Assembly (NCBI GenBank): GCA_001567515.1
Contig: LLEV01000015.1
Span: 1-48,946, forward strand
From: Microgenomates bacterium OLB22
Lineage (GTDB): Bacteria > Patescibacteriota > Microgenomatia > UBA1406 > HO2-37-13b
Reading direction: 5' to 3'
DNA: 48,946 nucleotides
The notes under the pieces are model-generated. The model was not told the DNA's origin. It saw only the letters and a program-made list of their open reading frames with translations, and ran no database searches. Shown in pieces: positions 26,700-35,850 of this stretch (position 1 is the stretch's first letter; each line of letters begins with the position of its first letter). The position numbers and the translations under genes are program-made.

Positions 26700-29615
26700 T
26701 CAGAATGTGAACCCTTGCTCCACACCACTGCTAAACCATTTTCCATGGCGCATCTGCTGATCTGTCGTCGGACCAGTGACTGGGTCAAACCACTTGAGAT
26801 ACCCCACTCCACTACAGCTCCCATCTGTATCACTATCATTTGCCTCACCATTGGTCGCTCCACCGAGTGTTCCGGCACCATAGAAAGACCACTGAGTCGA
26901 ACAGGCCGCTGGTGTCCCCGAGAGTGTCACATTAAAGTCAGCAAACCCCGTAGTATCGTCAAAGGTCATATCATCCCATGACAGTGACCCCCCATCGATA
27001 ATCCCGCTTGCGACACTGATATACGTCGTATTTGTTCCGTCTGTGACAAAATTATCGAAATTTCCGTTATCTAGATTGGTGACAGTCGCCCCTGTCTGCA
27101 GCTCAAGTCCGATCGTCTGACCAGTACCACCCATATAGTCAAATGCGTACGAGCTGGCATCGATTTCGCCTCCAGATTGGATGATAAATTTATACCCACC
27201 GGCACTTCTGGTGACTTGTGTCACGTTCGTATCAGTACTTTGACCTTTGAGCTCGACCGTCTCTCCAGATCCGACAGTGAAGGTATCTGCATCCTGCATC
27301 ATAGTAAGTGTCTTTTGGGTACTGCTATCACCAGAGTCCTGATACGCAGCGAAGAGGTAGAGATCTCCTCGAGCATAATTGGTGCCATTATCATCTATCT
27401 TGAATCTCACGTTCGTCGTAGCATCCGTGAATGTGCTTGCCGTATCGGCATCCCCGATATCTACCCCATCGCGATACACATCCCACGCAGCAGAGGTTGT
27501 GGTGCTACAATCAGTCTGCTTACAACGAGCGGCATAGGCATATTGATTGGCCGATCCTCCCAGAGTCCCTCCTGAAAATGAAAATTCGAGACTGTCCTGC
27601 GTACCCGTCCCCGTGAGCATACTTGGGGTAAATGAGTCTGGCCATAAAGCATCTGCGTAGTTGAATGCAGCTGTCCCCTCTATCTGAGGAGTCTCGGTAA
27701 CCTCGGCAGGGACCGTAAAGTCATTCCAGATACTACTGGCCCCACTGGTCTGGTCATGTTTGAGGGATGCCAGATACGCATTTGCAGTGGTGATCCCAGA
27801 TACCTCAGTAGATGAGCCAAATTTACTGTTGGAAAAAAATCCTGTGTGAGCTGCAGCAGCATATTGCACATCGGCTGTTGTATTCCCCACATAGTTGCCA
27901 TACGACTCGTTGGCTGCAATGATCGTGCTTGCAGCTGTGTTTGCTTGATATAGACCTGATGTAGCAGCAACATCAACCGTATTACCCACAAGCTGCGTGG
28001 TAGTCGCTGACGTCCCAGCAAGGTTAATACCAGCCGCAGCAGTCCCAAAGACTGAGTTACCGGTAATGATGTTTTTTGACGAGCTACCCAGTGCTGTGAT
28101 TCCGGTCCCAGCCGAGTTATATACCTTGTTACCTACCACATAGTTCCCCCCACTTGTATCCATATAGATACCTGGGTCACAAACAGTGACTATGTTATCT
28201 ACTATCAGATTTTTGGCACCGGTCCAGGTGACGATACAATCCATATTTCCTGAGATAGTCTGTATTCTGTTTCCGATGATATCGACACTATTCCCCGAGC
28301 TTGCATTCACCCCATCTTGGGTAGCATCTTTGATATAGTTATACATAACCCCCTGAGACTCGCTCTGTACCGTATACGAACGGTTGACATGTGATGAGTT
28401 GTTGAAGCGAACGGTACGATGATTGTCATGGAGATAGCTGTAAGAGATTGAGACGCCTTCGCTTGAATTGCTACCCGTGATCGACTCGAAATTGATCCCG
28501 TATTTACCTGCAGTCTCAGTGCCCATTTCTGAAATCTCGCTGTACTTGAGCACGGTCTCTGATCCTGAGGCAGACCCCATATAGCCATTGTTTGTTGTGT
28601 GGGCCGTCACCGAGGCAAAGTCGATGATCTCATACGCATCCCCGCTGCGGACTCCATCTGACACGAATACATCATCGCCAGACGCAAGTGCCAGCGTACT
28701 TGGATCTCCGATGACGGTGATGGTGTCAGTTCCGGTCTCTGTCGAGTCGACGATGAGGTAGTACCCCTCAGTCCCCGTGATATCGTGGATGTATTGGCCT
28801 ATGTAGTCATCAGCTGCTGCGACGATCCCTTCGGTTGAGAGTGTGAGGACACACTTGTTACCACTACACGATACCGTGGGATTTGTATCAGTTGATGAGG
28901 CAGTAGTGGTACGGACGAGTGAATCATGACTACTCGTAGCACATTCTGGGTCAGAGGCAATGGTATCGGTTATGGTATAGATGCGCCCCCGAGCAAGCCC
29001 ATCTACCATCCGCACCGCCTTATTGTTATGATCATCATTGCTGTATGACTCATTTGCACAGATCTTCGTCTCCCGAAGTGTTGAGGTGCTCGTACCCGTA
29101 TCTGTCCCGGTATCATCTTGTGTCCCCTTTACCTCCAGATACCCGGTTGAGGCGACATCTATCCCTGACTCGGCGGTCGTGTTTGAGTTAAGGCGCACCG
29201 TGACATTTTTGTCTATATCAAAGGTGCCACTCACCGCCACGGTACAGTTTGAGCATGAAGGTGGTGAGGAATTTGCATTTATCTCGATACAGATATCGTC
29301 ACTATTACATGCAGTGCCATCTCCTTGTGCGAGCCCTGTCATCGACTGGAAGACGGCCCCAGAGGAGACGGTAAACTTACCCCGCACGTCCAGATGGTCG
29401 CCACCGCCATTACCGAGAGTCACTGTGCCCGCCGTCACATCAAGTGTGTCGGTACCATTGGCCTTTGAGACCAGCATGGGATCTCGTATAGTCCACTCTC
29501 CACCGCTTCCATTAAACGTGACTTTGTAAAATCCGCTCGTACTGTTGAGGGTACCTGAAATATAGTTGCCGGAGTTGGTCGCATCAAAAGTAGTTGTATA
29601 CGTACTCCATGTCAT
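26700..29615 (-). CDS. Giant M23 surface protein, part 3: right-handed beta-helix and C-terminus
   Basis: C-terminal 971 codons of a protein that starts at 33155. This part has no signal peptide of its own. Its central region is a parallel beta-helix of the NosD/periplasmic copper-binding repeat kind, with recurring short turns such as GNRIQTISGN, IVDNIVTV, YVVGNKVYNSAGTGI and IITGNSVFGT. Ser/Thr/Gly-rich beta domains flank it. The ATG at 29615 overlaps the upstream stop as ATGA. A tandem 5-bp repeat (CATGT twice, plus strand 29608-29617) sits exactly there, and removing one copy gives SLHNAGTWSTYTTTFDATNS without interruption. I therefore read it as one gene rather than two coupled ones. Confidence 0.6.
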   Translation of the reverse strand: MTWSTYTTTFDATNSGNYISGTLNSTSGFYKVTFNGSGGEWTIRDPMLVSKANGTDTLDVTAGTVTLGNGGGDHLDVRGKFTVSSGAVFQSMTGLAQGDGTACNSDDICIEINANSSPPSCSNCTVAVSGTFDIDKNVTVRLNSNTTAESGIDVASTGYLEVKGTQDDTGTDTGTSTSTLRETKICANESYSNDDHNNKAVRMVDGLARGRIYTITDTIASDPECATSSHDSLVRTTTASSTDTNPTVSCSGNKCVLTLSTEGIVAAADDYIGQYIHDITGTEGYYLIVDSTETGTDTITVIGDPSTLALASGDDVFVSDGVRSGDAYEIIDFASVTAHTTNNGYMGSASGSETVLKYSEISEMGTETAGKYGINFESITGSNSSEGVSISYSYLHDNHRTVRFNNSSHVNRSYTVQSESQGVMYNYIKDATQDGVNASSGNSVDIIGNRIQTISGNMDCIVTWTGAKNLIVDNIVTVCDPGIYMDTSGGNYVVGNKVYNSAGTGITALGSSSKNIITGNSVFGTAAAGINLAGTSATTTQLVGNTVDVAATSGLYQANTAASTIIAANESYGNYVGNTTADVQYAAAAHTGFFSNSKFGSSTEVSGITTANAYLASLKHDQTSGASSIWNDFTVPAEVTETPQIEGTAAFNYADALWPDSFTPSMLTGTGTQDSLEFSFSGGTLGGSANQYAYAARCKQTDCSTTTSAAWDVYRDGVDIGDADTASTFTDATTNVRFKIDDNGTNYARGDLYLFAAYQDSGDSSTQKTLTMMQDADTFTVGSGETVELKGQSTDTNVTQVTRSAGGYKFIIQSGGEIDASSYAFDYMGGTGQTIGLELQTGATVTNLDNGNFDNFVTDGTNTTYISVASGIIDGGSLSWDDMTFDDTTGFADFNVTLSGTPAACSTQWSFYGAGTLGGATNGEANDSDTDGSCSGVGYLKWFDPVTGPTTDQQMRHGKWFSSGVEQGFTF

Positions 29616-30841
29616 GTCCCGGCGTTGTGGAGTGATCCGCTGATAACACTATTACCTCCTGGTGCAAATGTATCTCCTGTCCAGACGTGCAGCTCACTGC
29701 TTGCATCTGTATCAACAAATGTCGTTGAGGTCTCTGCATCAAAGAGCATATCAGTGGCATTTTGATCATTGTCGTAGTCGACCATATCAGCACTTGTAAT
29801 CGTCCCGTCCTGATCATCCCGCACGATGATTGCCCCACTGTATAAGTCGACGTCTGAGTGAGTCGCCTCATCAGAGACAAGTACCGTATTAGCCTTGGGC
29901 GTCGAGGACGAGTTGAGATAGATGAGTATGGTATCCCCTGCATAAGCATTGACTCCAGAGAAAGAGTATGCACCCGTGCTTGAGTGGCAAGATGTGGTCG
30001 ATGCTGTCCCACCATTGACCCGGAGAGAGACGACTGCAGTGCTCCCATCACAAGGTGGATTACCGATAAATGAGCTCTCATCGGAGGCCTTCACCGTCCC
30101 AGAAATGGTATAGCTAGGCGCAAAGGGCTGTGCATGACGGATCAAGAATGTGCTTGCTGTTGTATAGACCACATCCATCTTGGTGCTTGTGAGACGCTCT
30201 ACGACTGATGGATATGTGAGCGTCTCTGAATGGTCCTCTATCGTAGTCTCCGATCCTCCCCACGAGGTCGTACCATCTGAAGCTGTGCGCGACTGGTACA
30301 CAAGTATCGTCGCGTCACTTGAGCTCTGATACGTCATATAGAGCGTTGCGTTATCAGCAGAGAGCGAGAGAGCTGGTCCGACAGTCGTTGCGGCAAGGGC
30401 AACAGGAGTCATCTCAGTATCAAGACTTGACCCATTCCAGTAACGGGTATTTATGTCATTGTTTGCATCCAGCCAGGCAAACCACATCGTATTTGATGAC
30501 GAGTGCCCCACAGATGAGCCCAGCAGATATCCTCCTGGGTCATCTGCGGATATCGTAGTCTGGCTATTGTCAGTACCATCAAGAGCATCCCAACCTGAGG
30601 TGGCTTGTGCATCAGTAGAATTATCATGACGAGTCGCCAGCAGATCGGTGTTGTTGTGATAAAAAAGCACGGTTTTATCTGTGTTCATGCTTGCTAACGA
30701 TACATTACCTGAGTTTGCTGTGGCAGTCCACGTCTTGACGTTATACAGCTTGTCCCAGGTCGGGTTGTCGGAGTTAATGGTGCCGGTACGAAGCGAGATG
30801 CGAGCAGGATTGGCAGTATTAGTCCTTCCGGTTGCAAAGAC
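29612..30841 (-). CDS. Giant M23 surface protein, part 2: propeller-like and carbohydrate-binding-like region
   Basis: Middle part of the 33155-26700 gene. The frame is open from about 30841, reading FVFATGRTNTANPARISLRTG, before its first ATG at 30688. Repeats of the type TVLFYHNNTDLLATRHDN, TMWFAWLDANNDINTRYWNG and TLYMTYQSSSDATILVYQS suggest a beta-propeller of the sialidase or exo-alpha class, without the Asp-box catalytic pattern that I can see. A carboxypeptidase-regulatory-like domain follows (YTISGTVKASDESSFIGNPP). Confidence 0.55.
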   Translation of the reverse strand, partial: VFATGRTNTANPARISLRTGTINSDNPTWDKLYNVKTWTATANSGNVSLASMNTDKTVLFYHNNTDLLATRHDNSTDAQATSGWDALDGTDNSQTTISADDPGGYLLGSSVGHSSSNTMWFAWLDANNDINTRYWNGSSLDTEMTPVALAATTVGPALSLSADNATLYMTYQSSSDATILVYQSRTASDGTTSWGGSETTIEDHSETLTYPSVVERLTSTKMDVVYTTASTFLIRHAQPFAPSYTISGTVKASDESSFIGNPPCDGSTAVVSLRVNGGTASTTSCHSSTGAYSFSGVNAYAGDTILIYLNSSSTPKANTVLVSDEATHSDVDLYSGAIIVRDDQDGTITSADMVDYDNDQNATDMLFDAETSTTFVDTDASSELHVWTGDTFAPGGNSVISGSLHNAGT

Positions 30842-33155
30842 AAAAAACTTTTGTAGTACTTGAATCTTGTGCTATGGTTACCAGAGGATGTGTATAGTTG
30901 AGGGTAGTAGAGGCAGCAAGCGCATCGCGCTCAGTCCCCAGCGTGGGTGTACCACCCAGGTCTGTGACACGCTTGTATTTGATATCAGAGGTATTAGCAT
31001 CAACTGGGGTATTGCGTCCGTATACAATATACAAGACGCTGTTGCTGCTGTCCCACTCCATATCCACAGACTCATACATAGAGGTAGAGACATTGCCCAC
31101 TGTCGTCCATGACGGTGTTGTCGCATCAGGATCATCGGTATAGTAGAGTGAGATGGTAGCTGCAGCACTCACTCCCACCACAAACGTCCTATTGCTATTG
31201 GTACCATGCGACGTCCTGACGACCTTACGCTGTCCTGAGAATGTCGTCCCAAGGCTACTTGTGCCATCTACGACGGTCGAAAGCGCGTCAACAGCAACCT
31301 GCCACTGTCGCTCCTCTTGAAATATATTCTTTCCATCAGCATTAAATCGCGCTCCTCCTAAGAGATACAGACGTGGAGAATCAGGTGGCGAAACAAATTG
31401 GTACCCGAGTCGTACAGTTTCTCCTTTTTTTATATCTACATCCCATGAAATTTCTTTGACAAGAGAAGAGGTCTTGGTCACTGCCCCCAAAACAGAGCCT
31501 TTCGGTAAGTCGGGCAGATAATCGCGCGGATCCACCATTCCCTGATACCCGTTAGCCACATCAGACCCATCTGGCTTTACACCAAAGTGTAGATGTGGCC
31601 CTGTACTCTCCCCTGAGCTTCCCGACCTTGCTATCTCCTGACCTACCTTCACCTCATCTCCCTCTTTGACCAGGACCTCAGATAAATGGCCATAGTATGT
31701 CTTACCCCAATCGTGCTGGATCGTCACCGTAAGACCATAATCATGTTCTCCCGCGATGATAATTTTCCCTTCAGCTGCGGCCAGCACAGGTGTACCCTTT
31801 GGCATATCAAAATCAATACCCTCATGCCCCTCAAGCCTAAGTGCGTTGCTGATCCTATCAACCAACCCTTCGGCATGATACTCATCTCCATATCCTAAAG
31901 TTACCGCATGATCGCCTTCAAATGGTTTTGACAGGACTATCGAACTAGTTGAGGCACCAAGCACATTCTCGTTGGTTTCATCAATCGTCTCTGAGCGACT
32001 TTCAACTCCCACATAGTTCACGACAGGCGACATGCCTTCCTTCGTCTCTTGTTGCGCTATATCAAAGCTATCGGGGACAAGATCAGTCACGCGCCCTTTG
32101 AAGTTTTCCCGCGCAGTCACGGTAAGCGTCACTGGATATGGGCCGATCGGATACGTACGAGTCGGAGCAGAGCGCTCTACATCAAATGGTACACTGTCAG
32201 ATACTCGAAAAGAATCTTGAATACTATAACTACCATCATTAGTCTTAGCAGTAAGGTCCATAACATAGACACCCTCGTCTGCGGCCTGATACTCGGTCTT
32301 ATAATCAGGTTCCATCGTAAAAAGCTTCTTCGTACAGACATCAGTGACCTCAATTCCATCTTTTGTAGAAAGCTCCTTAGTCTCTCCTTTTGGATCTTTA
32401 ATTTTTAATGACACGTCCGCATCACAGACCATTTCACCTTTCTTGTCAAGTACGGCAATGGCTATCTGGGCTTTCTCTCCAGGAGCATAGACTGATTTAT
32501 TTGTATTGATCGCCAATACGCCCCACAAGATATCAAATGTCGTTGTGCTATTTTGGCTATCTCTGAGTTCTAGCTTATAAGATCCTGGACGTAACTGACG
32601 TGGTGGAGTCAAGGACAATGTCCCCACGCTGTCATTTTTCAGTTTTTTTCTGATCAAAAGATCGATTTTATACCCATCATCCCCCACAAGGGTTGCCTGT
32701 ATTTCGTTTTCTGGATCCTTCTCAACATGCACAACAAGTGCTTCCGATTGTTTGAGTATCTTTTTATCCAACTCAGCGATGCGAGTTTCTCTCCTGAGTC
32801 GAGGTGAAGAATCTGGTTGTTGTACTGAGGGTTCCTCTAGTAATCTTATCACCTTTTCTTGTCGTGGATCTATTGGCTGCTTTTTGGTTTGCTCAACCGA
32901 CTCTGTCTGGACTCCTTGTACTTGCGGCTCCTGAGAGGGGCGACCCTCCTCACTCACCAGCCCCTTGCTCGGCTCAGGCGTAAATGTAGGAGTAGGAGAA
33001 GGGATGCTAGACGGCTGATGCAATTCAGGCTCAGCTGAGGCAGTGGCTTCTTGAGCATACACCTGCTGAGGGAGATACGATACATATGATGAGCACAAGA
33101 TGACTCCTGCCGAAATTGCTGCAAATAGACGTGATGGTAGACGCGTATCTTTCAT
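30819..33155 (-). CDS. Giant M23 surface protein, part 1: signal peptide, Ig-like domains, M23 peptidase
   Basis: The ATG at 33155 starts a signal peptide ending VYAQE, and lies 1 nt after the preceding gene's stop. A Pro/Ser/Glu-rich linker (to about residue 120) and Ig-like domains follow. An M23 metallopeptidase domain then has the zinc ligands in HEGIDFD and GPHLHF, plus the HDWGKTYYGHL segment. M23 enzymes cut peptidoglycan cross-bridges, so this protein may anchor in or remodel the wall while carrying the long C-terminal fibre. Frame is lost at a six-base run (plus-strand A6, 30842-30847). With five it reads TTKVFVFATGRTN. Rejoined through parts 2 and 3 the protein is about 2,149 aa. 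Confidence 0.7.
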   Translation of the reverse strand: MKDTRLPSRLFAAISAGVILCSSYVSYLPQQVYAQEATASAEPELHQPSSIPSPTPTFTPEPSKGLVSEEGRPSQEPQVQGVQTESVEQTKKQPIDPRQEKVIRLLEEPSVQQPDSSPRLRRETRIAELDKKILKQSEALVVHVEKDPENEIQATLVGDDGYKIDLLIRKKLKNDSVGTLSLTPPRQLRPGSYKLELRDSQNSTTTFDILWGVLAINTNKSVYAPGEKAQIAIAVLDKKGEMVCDADVSLKIKDPKGETKELSTKDGIEVTDVCTKKLFTMEPDYKTEYQAADEGVYVMDLTAKTNDGSYSIQDSFRVSDSVPFDVERSAPTRTYPIGPYPVTLTVTARENFKGRVTDLVPDSFDIAQQETKEGMSPVVNYVGVESRSETIDETNENVLGASTSSIVLSKPFEGDHAVTLGYGDEYHAEGLVDRISNALRLEGHEGIDFDMPKGTPVLAAAEGKIIIAGEHDYGLTVTIQHDWGKTYYGHLSEVLVKEGDEVKVGQEIARSGSSGESTGPHLHFGVKPDGSDVANGYQGMVDPRDYLPDLPKGSVLGAVTKTSSLVKEISWDVDIKKGETVRLGYQFVSPPDSPRLYLLGGARFNADGKNIFQEERQWQVAVDALSTVVDGTSSLGTTFSGQRKVVRTSHGTNSNRTFVVGVSAAATISLYYTDDPDATTPSWTTVGNVSTSMYESVDMEWDSSNSVLYIVYGRNTPVDANTSDIKYKRVTDLGGTPTLGTERDALAASTTLNYTHPLVTIAQDSSTTKVFCLCNRKD

Positions 33156-33156
33156 A

Positions 33157-34813
33157 TTAGAACTTTGCAAGATAATCAAAATAAAGGTCACCTATGCGTG
33201 TCTCCCCGCCAGAGGCAGGTGCTGTCACCTTGATCGCGATAGTCATGACACCATTTGCGGCATACGTCCCTGTGTCAAGACACGTCGTCTGAGTCTTGGT
33301 CTCCCACGTCGTGGATAAAGATGGTGTAAATGATGCAGACGTGCAGTCTGCTGTACCACTTGTGTCGTAGACCGTCACAGCTACCACACCGGTACTAGTA
33401 TTGCTCGTATACGTATCCAGACTGAGTGTAGGAGTGGCTGCCATAGCAGCAAAGTCTGAGGGGAGCGGTACGCGAATCCACACATCATAATCTTGTACCG
33501 TCACCTCAGAATTTGACCATTTATAGAAATTGCGGTACGGACTGGAGGTCATATTGTCTGACACCATCGTGCCCGTATTGGCAGCACCATCTGCCGTAAA
33601 GGTCGCACCAGCATACTCAGGACTCAGCGTGATGCGCTTGGTAGGCCTCGCAGTGCCCGCATAAAGCGGCCCAGATGCCGGATTGAAGGTAAATGTATTG
33701 CCGCTTGCACCTATGACAGTGGTCGCCTCACTGGTGAGCGCTGCGGTAAATGTCGAAGCCGATCCTACAGACAGCCCTCTGTCCCAACCAGTGCCCACCA
33801 CCAACGCGTACTCAGTCCCGCCTCCGGCCGTGATACCTTCTATGTTTATGCCGTACTGAGTACCTGCAGCCGCACCCCCTGCCGTGACTTGCAAGCCCGA
33901 GATGGTGTCTCCCGAGTCACCTGAGTCAGTGATCGTCACATGAAGACCAGCATTTGTATCTGCTGCAGAATCAGCCGTAGACGTGAAATCTATTGCTAAC
34001 CCATCTACTCCATCGGTGGTCGTCCCCTGACCAGAGTTGGTGATATCGACCATGTCGACTCCGGAGGCAGCTGTGCCGACGACCCGAAAGTTGCTGTTGG
34101 AATCATTTGAGATGACCACATCACCCGTCCCCGCCCCCAATACCGTGAGGTCTTCGTTTGTGGCAGTTGTGATGTCGGTAGTGGCACCCGAAAATGTCAG
34201 ACCCGTCGAGCCGATCGTCTTGTTCGTCAGTACATCGGTCGTAGCAAGTCCCACATAGGTGTCAGTCCCTTGGAATGTGATCGTTGTCCCATCGGTACCC
34301 GCAAATGAGAGCGTGTTGGCGACAGAAAGTGTCTTGCCAGCCGTCAGGGTAAATGTCCCGGTCGTATCTGTCACCGTAAGACCTGCGACCTTCAGGGCGT
34401 TGAAGGCATATGGCACTGCGGCAAACTGCACACGCGTCGTCATCGTCTCTCCGTTGAACGTGATATCCAAGTACAAATTATCCGTGTTGAAGTCTACAGA
34501 CCCCGGTAGAGCCTGAACACTACCGAGTGAGACCCTAAATATACCATCAGTTACTGCTACTTGATTTGCTGCAGTTCGTGTTTCTGTCCAGATCACCGAC
34601 CCACCTGATGCTGCATCATAGATTCTAAAGACAAAGTCATAGTTGCCATTGGTCACATTCGTCCCAGCTGTTTTGTTCACCACTTTTCCCTGGAAGTTGA
34701 TCTGCTTATTGATACCGGTAGCAGCCTTAGCTGGTATGGGAAGAAGATACAAAAAAAGGAACACATAGTATCAAGAAATATATCCCTAGTCTGTACATAC
34801 TCGCTACTCTCAT
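33157..34813 (-). CDS. Secreted fibre-like protein with FQG head module, frameshifted in the signal peptide
   Basis: 551 aa when one T is removed from a T7 run (plus strand 34751-34757). The ATG at 34813 then reads through a normal signal peptide (YRLGIYFLILCVPFLYLLPI) into PAKAATG. The head module, with INFQGKVVNKTAGTNV, RIYDAASGGSVIWTE, DGIFRVSLG and VPYAFNALKVAGL, matches that of the giant protein at 15957. Low-complexity Gly/Thr/Ser beta repeats follow, then a compact C-terminal beta domain ending IGDLYFDYLAKF. It is the first gene of an operon with the M23 giant. A -10 box (TATAAT, 34824-34829) ends 10 nt before the ATG. Confidence 0.6.
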
Positions 34814-34823
34814 ATTTTTTCTT

Positions 34824-34829
34824 ATTATA
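34824..34829 (-). promoter_or_regulatory. -10 box of the fibre/M23 operon
   Basis: A consensus TATAAT on the minus strand lies 10 nt before the ATG at 34813. No -35 lies at the usual distance; a TTGACA (34854-34859) is 24 nt away. A 7-bp inverted repeat, CTACTCT/AGAGTAG, brackets the -10 box and start codon and could be an operator. Confidence 0.4.
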
Positions 34830-34928
34830 AGAGTAGAAAAGACTTTGGGGGCTTGTCAATAGGCTAATTAATCATATCATAATTGCATCACCTTTATGTA
34901 ACACGTTGGGACGGGCCATATTTGCCAC

Positions 34929-34957
34929 TTGACATGAATATGATATGATTATATACA
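34929..34957 (+). promoter_or_regulatory. Promoter of the Fic-like/A3-B3-A4-B4 operon
   Basis: TTGACA (34929-34934), a 17-nt spacer and TATACA (34952-34957) end 8 nt before the ATG at 34966. It is a near-consensus promoter, divergent from the fibre/M23 operon. Confidence 0.65.
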
Positions 34958-34965
34958 TCATATAT

Positions 34966-35847
34966 ATGCTCTACTCTTTTTCCAAAAACGAAGAAATAAT
35001 TAGACTTTCCATCGAATTAGACAGCTTACGCATGGAAGTTTGCTCCATCCCTTTACCTCACTTACTACTTAGGAGCATCCTTTTAAAAAGAAGAGAGACA
35101 ATGACACAGACCATTAAGCAGCTTAGTGACACGATATCCTCTGGCAGAGTTCAAGCACATCAATTAGACGTTGCCTTTTTTTTGGAGGAACAATTGTACA
35201 ACTGGTCTGGCTTCAACAGAAACATTACCGCCGCAGATATTAGTGAGATCATCTACCCCGGACAGAGCACAACTCTCTCTGGGACCACACTCGAAAAGAC
35301 ACTGACGTATATACAGATGAGCCAAGATCATCCAGTGATCCAGAGCGCACTCCTCTATATATCCGTATTGTCACTTATACCCGAAGATCCCGCCAGACAT
35401 ACTCGAGCATCACTGGTAGCGCGATTCCGCCTTGCCACATCAGGATTTGACATCCAAGGTCTGGACCTTTTTGAAGAACAACTTATTATTGCAAAGAGCG
35501 ACTATGATCATCTCTTAACTCTCTTACCTCAGAGTGACAACGCGACACAGTGGATCATTTTCTTTATGGGAATCATAAAAAAAAGCCTTCAAAATACCTA
35601 TGAGCTTCTCCAAACCCAAAAAAGGATCTTTTCGGCAAATCCCTTTCTACTTACTCCACGACAAGTTAAAATATTGTCACTTTTTGACGAACAAAATCTT
35701 CAGCTGTCCAATAGGGAGATACGCGAATACTTTGACCTTTCCCCTATTACCATAGCCCGTGAGCTTCGTGCGCTGACCCAACACGAGTACCTCATCCCAA
35801 TAGGTAAAGGTCGATCGATACGATATGCAAAAAATAGTCTAAAATGA
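34966..35847 (+). CDS. Fic-like winged-helix protein without the Fic catalytic motif
   Basis: 293 aa from the ATG at 34966, chosen by the promoter 8 nt upstream. The C-terminal 65 residues form a winged helix like that ending many Fic-family proteins (LTPRQVKILSLFDEQ...TIARELRALTQHEYLIPIGKGRS). The central region has the spacing of a Fic fold (HPVIQSALLYISVLSLIPEDPARHTRASL), but the HPFxxGNGR loop that performs AMP transfer is absent. It is therefore probably a regulator rather than an AMPylating enzyme. Its stop lies 3 nt before the A3 gene, so it heads the largest surface operon of the window. The Fic relationship is inferred from pattern only. Confidence 0.5.
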   Translation: MLYSFSKNEEIIRLSIELDSLRMEVCSIPLPHLLLRSILLKRRETMTQTIKQLSDTISSGRVQAHQLDVAFFLEEQLYNWSGFNRNITAADISEIIYPGQSTTLSGTTLEKTLTYIQMSQDHPVIQSALLYISVLSLIPEDPARHTRASLVARFRLATSGFDIQGLDLFEEQLIIAKSDYDHLLTLLPQSDNATQWIIFFMGIIKKSLQNTYELLQTQKRIFSANPFLLTPRQVKILSLFDEQNLQLSNREIREYFDLSPITIARELRALTQHEYLIPIGKGRSIRYAKNSLK

Positions 35848-35850
35848 ACT

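Noticed and set aside
29612-29615. ATGA overlap as true coupling of two genes in the M23 giant
   Set aside because: The downstream frame has no signal peptide, a tandem 5-bp repeat sits at the junction, and removing one unit restores a continuous beta domain.
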